Shown piece by piece: positions 1 to 5,842 of a stretch of 5,842 nucleotides of DNA. How positions within the stretch are numbered: the stretch's first letter is position 1; every line of letters begins with the position of its first letter. Below the pieces are notes generated by a model. It did no database searches, was not told the origin of the DNA, and was given only the letters and a program-made list of their open reading frames with translations. A program made the translations under genes and the position numbers. Origin of the DNA: Acidimicrobiaceae bacterium (GTDB lineage Bacteria; Actinomycetota; Acidimicrobiia; Acidimicrobiales; Palsa-688); NCBI GenBank assembly GCA_030838025.1, contig JAUTXM010000298.1, positions 1 to 5,842 of the forward strand, written 5' to 3'.

Positions 1-1009
<1,009 letters not shown>

Positions 1010-1013
<4 letters not shown>

Positions 1014-1804
1014 CCAGCGCAGACTCTTCCAACGGCGGCTCGGCGCCGGCGGGCGCCACTGACGACGCGGGAGCCCCCAGTTCGGGTGCTCCTGGTTCGA
1101 GTGGCGCCGGCCCGGGCGCTACTGGCGCCGGTCGCGCTACTGGCGCCGGTCCCGCTGGTGGCCCCGGTCCCGCTGGTGGCGCCGGCCCCGCTGGTGGTGG
1201 TGGTCCGGCCGGTTCGCCGGATCCTCTGGCCGACGTGGTCGCGGAAACCGGTGCCGACTCCCGCACGACCGGCGGGGGGCGCCCGGCGGCGACCACCCCG
1301 TCCGACCTGGCGGCCCAGCTGGCTGACGCCGCCGTTGACCTCGAAGCAGCCGCCGCCGCCGCCGACGTCGCGGTCGACCTCGGGGTGGCGTCGGTTGCCC
1401 GGGAACGCGACGAGTACCTCGACGCGCTGCGCCGCCTGCAGGCCGATTTCGAGAACTACAAGAAGCGGGTGGAGAAGCAGAAGATCGAGCACGTGGAGCG
1501 CGCCGCGGGCGAGCTCGTGAGCAAGCTCCTCCCGGTCTGCGACACCATGGACCTTGCCATCGCCCATGGCGGCGGCGAGGAGGTCAAGCAGGTATGGACG
1601 GCGCTGTTCGACGCCCTCGAACGCGAGGGACTCGAGCGCATCGACCCTGTCGGCGCGACCTTCGACCCCACCGTCCACGACGCGGTGGCTCACGAGCCGG
1701 GCGATTCCGGTTCCGAGGGCCCCGAGGTCGTCGAGGTGATGCGGGCGGGCTATCGGTGGAAGGGCCGGGTCCTGCGTCCGGCGATGGTAAAGGTGAAAGG
1801 CTAA
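1010..1804 (+). CDS. grpE: GrpE, nucleotide exchange factor of DnaK
   Basis: A 264-residue protein that releases ADP from DnaK to reset the chaperone cycle. The GrpE signature is clear from about residue 128: a long helical, coiled-coil segment with RLQADFENYKKRVEKQ (142-157) and LVSKLLPVCDTMDLAI (169-184), then the C-terminal beta domain with GATFDPTVHDAVAHEP (215-230) and GYRWKGRVLRPAMVKV (247-262). E. coli GrpE is about 197 residues, so this one carries roughly 100 extra N-terminal residues. These are low in complexity: Gly/Ala/Pro/Ser-rich with hexapeptide repeats at 41-70, then an Ala-rich helical stretch (98-125). The extension is probably disordered. The ATG at 1010 overlaps the dnaK stop by four bases (ATGA), which supports this start even without a strong ribosome-binding site. 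Six bases separate it from dnaJ. Confidence 0.96.
1112..1219 (+). repeat. 18-bp in-frame minisatellite in grpE encoding GPAGGx hexapeptides
   Basis: Six 18-base units can be read end to end inside the grpE N-terminus. They encode PGATGA, GRATGA, GPAGGP, GPAGGA, GPAGGG and GPAGSP. The four central-to-distal units share GGTCCCGCTGGTGG-like DNA with a few third-position changes, so the similarity is at the DNA level and not only at the protein level. The last four units read as eight consecutive Gly-X-Y triplets, resembling a very short collagen-like segment. The array length is a multiple of three, so changes in copy number would keep grpE in frame. Confidence 0.85.
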
Positions 1805-1810
1805 GACGCC

Positions 1811-2932
1811 ATGGCCCCGCAGCGGGAGTGGTTCGAGAAGGACTACTACAAGATCCTCGGGGTGACCGACACCGCGACGGACAAGGACATCACTCGCGCC
1901 TACCGGAAGCTGGCCAAGCAGTACCACCCCGACGCCAACCCCGGCTCCGAGGATCGTTTCAAGGAGATCTCGGCCGCCTACGACGTTCTGGGCGACGACG
2001 CCCGGCGCAAGGAGTACGACGAGGTTCGACGCCTCGGACCGCTGAGCAACGCCTTCTCGGGCGCCACCGGCGGTGGTGGCCCGGGCGGTTTCACCGCCAA
2101 CTTCTCGACCGACGATCTCAGTGATTTGCTGGGAGGCATCTTCGGACGGGCCGGGCGGGCTCGCGGGAGCGGCGCAGCCGGACCTCGCCGTGGTGAGGAC
2201 CTCGAGGCGCAGTTGCACCTTTCCTTCCTGGACGCGGTCAACGGTGTCACGGCGACGGTCAACGTCACCAGTGATGTGGCGTGCTCCCTGTGCGGAGGCA
2301 CTGGCGCCGCGCCCGGTACCAGTCCCGTCATCTGTTCCACTTGCGGGGGCCGAGGGGTCGTCAATGACAACCAGGGCCTGTTCTCGTTCAGCCAGCCGTG
2401 CCGTGATTGCGGCGGCACCGGCATGCGGGTCGAGACCCCGTGCCGCAACTGCTTCGGACGGGGCGTGGAGCGCCGGGGCCGCCAGGTAAAGGTCCGCATT
2501 CCCGCCGGCGTGGAAGACAGCCAACGGATCCGAGTCAAGGGCCGCGGCGGCGTCGGTGCCAACGGCGGCGCCTCGGGCGACTTGTACGTCACCGTCCACA
2601 CCGCGCCGCACCCGCTGTTTGGCCGCCAAGGCAAGAACCTGACGCTCTCGGTGCCCATCAGCTTCCCCGAAGCGGTGCTGGGCGCGACGATCACCGTGCC
2701 GACGCTCGATCGGCCGGTCAACCTCAAGGTTCCCCCGGGTACGCGGTCCGGACGGACGTTCCGGGTCAAGGAGCATGGCGTTCCGGCCCGTTCGGGCGTG
2801 GGTGACCTGCTGGTGACCGTCGAGGTCGCGATCCCCCAGAAACTGACTGAAGCCGAACGCGAGGCCATCGAGGCTCTCGCCTCGGCCACCAACTCCAACG
2901 GCGATTCGCCGAGAGCTCATTTGGGGGTGTGA
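1811..2932 (+). CDS. dnaJ: DnaJ (Hsp40) co-chaperone, type I with four zinc-binding motifs
   Basis: A 373-residue full-length type I DnaJ. It delivers unfolded clients to DnaK and stimulates its ATPase. Domains in order: J-domain (about 10-72) with DYYKILGV and the catalytic HPD at 39-41; a Gly-rich linker (about 84-112) with GGGGPGGF and the DDLSDLLGGIFG segment; C-terminal domain I (130-155 and 220-265) interrupted by the zinc region; domain II (about 270-345). All four CxxCxGxG motifs are intact, with cysteine pairs at 158/161, 175/178, 197/200 and 211/214. The fourth is CRNCFGRG, with Phe before the conserved Gly. The start is ATG at 1811, preceded by GGTGAAAGG (1792-1800) at a 10-base spacing. 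The N-terminal REWFEKDYYKILGV resembles the operon-encoded DnaJ1 type of actinobacteria. The gene is packed between grpE and hspR, so it is co-transcribed with both. Confidence 0.97.
   Translation: MAPQREWFEKDYYKILGVTDTATDKDITRAYRKLAKQYHPDANPGSEDRFKEISAAYDVLGDDARRKEYDEVRRLGPLSNAFSGATGGGGPGGFTANFSTDDLSDLLGGIFGRAGRARGSGAAGPRRGEDLEAQLHLSFLDAVNGVTATVNVTSDVACSLCGGTGAAPGTSPVICSTCGGRGVVNDNQGLFSFSQPCRDCGGTGMRVETPCRNCFGRGVERRGRQVKVRIPAGVEDSQRIRVKGRGGVGANGGASGDLYVTVHTAPHPLFGRQGKNLTLSVPISFPEAVLGATITVPTLDRPVNLKVPPGTRSGRTFRVKEHGVPARSGVGDLLVTVEVAIPQKLTEAEREAIEALASATNSNGDSPRAHLGV
2923..2927 (+). promoter_or_regulatory. Putative ribosome-binding site favouring the ATG start of hspR
   Basis: A GGGGG run lies 7 bases before the ATG at 2935 but only 1 base before the alternative GTG at 2929. 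A Shine-Dalgarno-like element needs roughly 5-10 bases, so the ATG fits better. The GTG would instead give a GTGA overlap with the dnaJ stop and add only two residues. Confidence 0.45.
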
Positions 2933-2934
2933 GA

Positions 2935-3318
2935 ATGCCTGACCGCAGGACTTCCACCCGGGCCGTCTACGTCATTTCGGTGGCGGCCGAGTTGGCCGGG
3001 GTGCATCCCCAAACGCTGCGCATCTACGAACGGAAAGGGCTGGTCGACCCAGCCCGGACCGGCGGAGGCAGCCGCCGCTACAGCGAGCGCGACCTCGAGC
3101 GGCTGCGCCGCATCCAGGAACTGACCAACAACGGCCTCAACCTGGAAGGCGTCCGACGGGTCATGGAACTCGAGGACGAGGTGGCCCGGCTCCGCCGGGA
3201 CCTGGCGAGGGCTCAGGAAGAGGCGGCCGAGGCCGTCGCCCGGACCCACCGCCAGTACCGCCGGGACCTGGTCCCGGTGAAGAACTCGCCCGTCCCCTGG
3301 CGCCGCCCGGCCGGCTGA
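2935..3318 (+). CDS. hspR: HspR, MerR-family heat-shock repressor
   Basis: A 127-residue MerR-type DNA-binding protein. The N-terminal winged helix-turn-helix has YVISVAAELAGVHPQTLRIY (12-31), then ERKGLVDPARTGGGSRRYSERDLERLRRI (32-60), where GSRRYS is the wing. A short helical linker with GLNLEGVRRVMELE follows, then an Arg/Glu-rich coiled coil (about 77-110) for dimerisation, and a basic tail ending PWRRPAG. In Streptomyces and Mycobacterium, HspR represses the dnaK operon by binding HAIR inverted repeats (CTTGAGT-N7-ACTCAAG) with DnaK as co-repressor. Its place as last gene of dnaK-grpE-dnaJ-hspR matches that scheme and implies autorepression. No HAIR site is visible here; it should lie upstream of dnaK. 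The start could instead be GTG at 2929, overlapping the dnaJ stop and adding two residues. The stop codon and last codons fall inside a GC-rich tandem repeat. Confidence 0.93.
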   Translation: MPDRRTSTRAVYVISVAAELAGVHPQTLRIYERKGLVDPARTGGGSRRYSERDLERLRRIQELTNNGLNLEGVRRVMELEDEVARLRRDLARAQEEAAEAVARTHRQYRRDLVPVKNSPVPWRRPAG

Positions 3319-3385
3319 GCCCCGCCCGGCCCGGCCCGCTGAGCGCCGCCCGGCCGGCCGAGCCCCGCCCGGCCTGGCCGCTGAG
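3301..3385 (+). repeat. 42-43 bp GC-rich tandem duplication spanning the hspR stop codon
   Basis: Copy 1 is 3301-3343 (43 bases) and copy 2 is 3344-3385 (42 bases). They differ by two substitutions and one single-base deletion. Each copy is itself built of two related subunits, giving four units of 19, 24, 19 and 23 bases at 3300-3318, 3319-3342, 3343-3361 and 3362-3384. Each begins GCSCCGCCCGGCC and ends in CTGA or CCGA. The hspR TGA is the end of the first unit; the matching position in the third unit reads CGA. The region holds short palindromes such as CGGCCGGCCG at 3351-3360. Confidence 0.85.
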
Positions 3386-3399
3386 CCTTGGGTCCTCAG
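3381..3399. terminator. Weak hairpin between convergent hspR and DUF192 genes, possible bidirectional terminator
   Basis: CTGAG at 3381-3385 pairs with CTCAG at 3395-3399 around a 9-base spacer that can add a CC/GG pair. The right arm contains the stop codon of the minus-strand gene. The position between two convergent genes suits a shared terminator, but the stem is short and no T-run follows on either strand. Pairing within the neighbouring GC-rich repeats may matter more. Confidence 0.25.
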
Positions 3400-3725
3400 T
3401 CGACCTCGTCGTCGACGCTGAGCTGGCTGCCCGTCGAGAGCTGCCAGCCGCCAAAGGCGCCGGCCCCCGCCTCGAGGACCACCCGAGCACCGAGGCGGGG
3501 CCTGGACAACCGCTGTGGTCGCATGGTCACGACGGCCAGGACCCGAAGCTGGCGGTCGCAGAACGCCACGTCGATCGGGAAGCGCATCCCGAACGTGTGC
3601 ACCACCACCGCCGGGTCGAGCAGGATCGCCCCGTCGATGCGGTCTCTTCCCAGCAGACCCCGAGAACGCTCCCAGGGCAGCGCGGCCACCTGAAGCGGGG
3701 CGACCCGGAGCCCGTTGCATACCAA
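3396..3725 (-). CDS. DUF192 family protein
   Basis: A 109-residue protein with the DUF192 pattern: WERSRGLLGRDRIDGAILL (18-36), the core HTFGMRFPIDVAFCD (43-57) followed by RVLAVVTMRP, and the distal VLEAGAGAFGGWQLSTGSQL (83-102), corresponding to the family's usual LExxAG...G(W/I)xxGD region. The family is a small mainly-beta domain whose biochemical function is not established. No signal peptide or membrane segment is visible, so this member looks cytoplasmic. The start is uncertain: the best available is a TTG at 3725 with no clear ribosome-binding site, and no ATG or GTG occurs in frame between it and the end of the upstream gene. The codons just before it read PTSW in frame, and many relatives, as I recall them, begin close to a WLV motif, so a few extra residues are possible. 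It is convergent with hspR and co-directional with the VioB-like gene 95 bases upstream, possibly in one transcript. Confidence 0.8.
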   Translation of the reverse strand: MVCNGLRVAPLQVAALPWERSRGLLGRDRIDGAILLDPAVVVHTFGMRFPIDVAFCDRQLRVLAVVTMRPQRLSRPRLGARVVLEAGAGAFGGWQLSTGSQLSVDDEVD

Positions 3726-3820
3726 CCAGGAAGTGGGGATCGCCCAGTCTGCCCCGCCGCCGCTGAGCCGCCGCCGCCCCCCGGCGCCACCGTGCTCCGC
3801 ATCTGGAGCGCCTGCCGCAA
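3726..3820. other. Intergenic spacer with a GC-rich, minus-strand G-run tract
   Basis: This 95-base gap separates the VioB-like stop from the DUF192 start. Its centre (about 3751-3791) is almost pure G/C. On the minus strand it has runs of six and four G separated by repeated CGG, so G-quadruplex or strong hairpin formation is possible. It also contains GCCCCGCC...CGCTGAGC, resembling the repeat units on the other side of the DUF192 gene. I see no clear promoter or terminator in it. Confidence 0.4.
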
Positions 3821-5842
3821 TCAGGTGACGAACGGCACCTGGAACGACGGCCCGGCGCTGGTGCCGTCGCCGAGGCCCGACGGCGTTTGCATGAGCCGGC
3901 GGGCGGCCAGATCGAGGGAGAACATGATGCCAACCGCTTCGCCCAGACGCTCGGGATGGCCGTTGAAGGTCTCATGCAGCCCGACCAGCAAGGACTGATA
4001 CGTGGTGGCGAACATGCCGGCGAGCACCGCCGCCCGGGAGCCGGGGGCCAGCTTGGTGACGTCGGGGTCGTCCATCATGGGCCACACCCCCGCGGGATCG
4101 AAGGCGATGGCGTCGCCGTCATACGCAAAGCCGTCAGGGTGGCGCACCAGCCGGCGTCCCGCGACGATCTCCAAGAACTTGTAGTAATGAGCCAGCTCGT
4201 GGTCGCCGTCGCCGGGGCGCAGCGCCCCCGTGCCCTCGCCCTGGTTCTTGATCTCGCGGATCGCCCGCTGGGCGTCGTCGAGGCCGGCGATGGCGAACAG
4301 CCGGCCCGGTCCTGACCAGGTCGTCACCTGTTGTTCGAGGTGGCCGAACTCGATGGCCCCCTTCCGATTCAGCCGTTCAAGCGCTCGCTCGATCTCGTCG
4401 TAGAACCAACCGATGGTCGACGGCGCTCGATCCACGGGGTCCAACGGGTCGACCCGCCCGTCGACCGGCTGGCGCGACACCTCGGGCTGCTCGATGCGAA
4501 CGAAGGTGTCGCGGATGTGCTCGATCGAACAGCGCCGCAGCCGTACGATCAGTCCGTCGCGCAAGCCACCGGGCAGCGCGCCCGGGTAGGTGGGCACGAA
4601 GCCCGGATGGCCGATGGAAGGCGAGCCGCCGATCGAGATCAAGATGTTGGCGACCAGGGCCAGATGGAGCATTTCCTCGATCACGACGCTGCGGATGAGC
4701 TGGCCGATCTCCGCGTTGGCACCGGACTTGAGGCTGTACAGCGCGCACAGGTAGGGCGGGATCGTGGCGTGCTCGAGTTCGATCGCCTGTTGCAGCGCCG
4801 CGGTCAGGTCCTCGACCGAGCCGAGGTCCATGTAGAGCGGCGCGTCGAGCCACCGACGAATCATGGTGCGCTTGGCCCGGGAAAGGTCGCGCGTGACGGG
4901 CATGTAGTTGGGGTCGTCGACGGGCGTGTCGAACACGTTGCGCAAGGCGGGCAGGCGGCCCATGACGCTGGAGTAGTTGGACAGGTCGACGATGGGTCGC
5001 ATGACGGGGTAGAGATCGGCGTACTGCTCGAAGATGGGACCGACATCGGTGATCCATGAGGGGTGCGCAGGAATCTGGTACCCCGACCACACCAAGGCGT
5101 TGAGAATGAGGTTGCCCTGGCCGACGCTTCCGGTCGGCGGGGCGGTGTCGCCCAAGCCATAGGTGATGCCGTACATCTGGCCGTCGATGTACCGGCGGGG
5201 CGTCCCCGGGTCGCCCGCGATGAGGGTCATCGGCGCGGTGCCGTCGATGCCAGTGGTGATCTGAGCCGGGAAGGTCAGGGCCGACTCTGGTTGGCCGACG
5301 GGGCCCGGGCCTGAGATCGGGCCTTGGTCGATCTGGCTCGCCATCTGCGAGGGGTCGAAGGCCAGGCTGATGGTTGCGCCGGCGGCCGGGGCCCCGAAGG
5401 AGCTGGCGTAGAACCTGGTCGTGGCCGAGTCGCCGGGGTTGAGGCGGAACACGAACTGGTCCGCTCGGACCCAACCGCCACTCGGGTCCTCGGCCAGGAT
5501 CACGGCGGCGGTCGGCGACCCGGCGTTTTGGACCAGCGCCAGCGGCGTCGTCGCCGCCTGTTCGGCTTGCTCGGGCGAGAGCGGGATGCGGACGATCGAA
5601 CCGGTCCGCTCGAACCATCCCCGCTGGCCGTAGTCGACGCCGGCAAGGACTTCTGGCCCACCCGAGGTCCCGACGAGGGCCACCTGCAACGTTCCCATGT
5701 CGGCGAGCGGCCCGCCGACCGAAGCCGTGGGCAGGCTGTTGCCCAAGTCGACCGTGAGGACCTGGCCGTCGAGGGAGGCGGCGGCGTAGCCGGCCGTGGT
5801 GGTGGGCGACGTGGGCGTGAGCCGCCGCTTCGGAACGAACCG
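3821..5842 (-). CDS. VioB/RebD-like protein with C-terminal ferritin-like domain; 5' end outside window
   Basis: The frame is open from the right edge to the TGA at 3821-3823: 673 visible residues, with the start beyond the window. A TTG at 5746 is internal, because coding sequence such as LDGQVLTVDLGNSLPT reads straight across it. The whole visible part can be laid along VioB: a beta-rich middle region (about 20-230, with GWFERTGSIVRIPL), then EQYADLYPVMRPIVDLSNYSS (272-292), YMPVTRDLSRAKRTMIRRWL (313-332), and the ferritin-like domain with ELEHATIPPYLCALYSLKSG (355-374), EEMLHLALVANILISIGG (389-406), GEGTGAL (535-541), HYYKFLEI (552-559) and a final helix ending AGPSFQVPFVT. Candidate metal ligands are Glu357, His358, Glu390 and His393. 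VioB and RebD are heme enzymes that couple two tryptophan-derived imines into a bisindole. This protein stops where VioB continues for about 65 more residues and has a shorter loop before EEMLH. No oxidase partner is visible, so the substrate is unknown. Confidence 0.8.
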   Translation of the reverse strand, partial: RFVPKRRLTPTSPTTTAGYAAASLDGQVLTVDLGNSLPTASVGGPLADMGTLQVALVGTSGGPEVLAGVDYGQRGWFERTGSIVRIPLSPEQAEQAATTPLALVQNAGSPTAAVILAEDPSGGWVRADQFVFRLNPGDSATTRFYASSFGAPAAGATISLAFDPSQMASQIDQGPISGPGPVGQPESALTFPAQITTGIDGTAPMTLIAGDPGTPRRYIDGQMYGITYGLGDTAPPTGSVGQGNLILNALVWSGYQIPAHPSWITDVGPIFEQYADLYPVMRPIVDLSNYSSVMGRLPALRNVFDTPVDDPNYMPVTRDLSRAKRTMIRRWLDAPLYMDLGSVEDLTAALQQAIELEHATIPPYLCALYSLKSGANAEIGQLIRSVVIEEMLHLALVANILISIGGSPSIGHPGFVPTYPGALPGGLRDGLIVRLRRCSIEHIRDTFVRIEQPEVSRQPVDGRVDPLDPVDRAPSTIGWFYDEIERALERLNRKGAIEFGHLEQQVTTWSGPGRLFAIAGLDDAQRAIREIKNQGEGTGALRPGDGDHELAHYYKFLEIVAGRRLVRHPDGFAYDGDAIAFDPAGVWPMMDDPDVTKLAPGSRAAVLAGMFATTYQSLLVGLHETFNGHPERLGEAVGIMFSLDLAARRLMQTPSGLGDGTSAGPSFQVPFVT

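Noticed and set aside
2917..3975. A 352-codon minus-strand frame across hspR, the spacer and the DUF192 region
   Set aside because: It crosses hspR antisense, the GC-rich repeats and the DUF192 gene in another frame. Its composition is Arg/Ala/Gly-rich without motifs, and the correct frames have clear family signatures.
4724..4738. CTTGAG-like half of an HspR (HAIR) operator
   Set aside because: Only one half-site is present, with no ACTCAAG partner at the required spacing, and it sits inside coding sequence.
4331..5059. Plus-strand frame of 242 codons opposite the VioB-like gene
   Set aside because: It is antisense to a gene with strong domain evidence and has no conserved motif of its own.
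4377..5618. A 413-codon minus-strand frame inside the VioB-like gene
   Set aside because: It is the shifted frame of the same coding region. The product is Arg/Pro/His-rich with no recognisable domain, a typical shadow of a high-GC gene.
5744..5746. TTG as the start codon of the VioB-like gene
   Set aside because: The same frame continues upstream to the window edge with family-like sequence (LDGQVLTVD joining LGNSLPT), so the gene begins beyond the window.

Overview
This is a high-GC window with the gene order dnaK-grpE-dnaJ-hspR on the plus strand. That order, a MerR-type HspR closing the operon, and strong G/C preference at third codon positions point to an actinobacterium. The DnaJ and HspR sequences would suit a deep-branching group such as Acidimicrobiia, but that rank is only a guess.

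Bases 1-3318 are the distal part of the classical HspR-controlled heat-shock operon: the C-terminal half of DnaK (cut by the left edge), GrpE with a long Gly/Pro/Ala-rich N-terminal extension, a four-zinc-motif DnaJ, and the repressor HspR. The genes are tightly packed (4-base ATGA overlap, 6-base gap, and a 4-base overlap or 2-base gap depending on the hspR start), so they are almost certainly one transcript. The promoter and HspR operator would lie upstream of dnaK, outside the window. DnaK, DnaJ and GrpE form one chaperone cycle (ATPase, J-domain activator, nucleotide exchange factor), and HspR closes a feedback loop by repressing the operon.

Bases 3319-3395 are a short, very GC-rich convergent intergenic region. 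It contains a near-perfect 42-43 bp tandem duplication that begins inside the hspR coding end and includes its stop codon. A weak hairpin follows.

Bases 3396-5842 hold two minus-strand genes pointing toward the heat-shock operon: a small DUF192 protein and, upstream of it, a large gene running off the right edge. The large protein resembles the VioB/RebD family (bisindole-forming enzymes of violacein and indolocarbazole pathways), with its C-terminal ferritin-like helical domain. It appears to be a compact member lacking the C-terminal extension of VioB. No partner oxidase is visible, so its substrate is unknown. This gene is the most interesting item in the window. There is no sign of mobile elements, CRISPR arrays or RNA genes.
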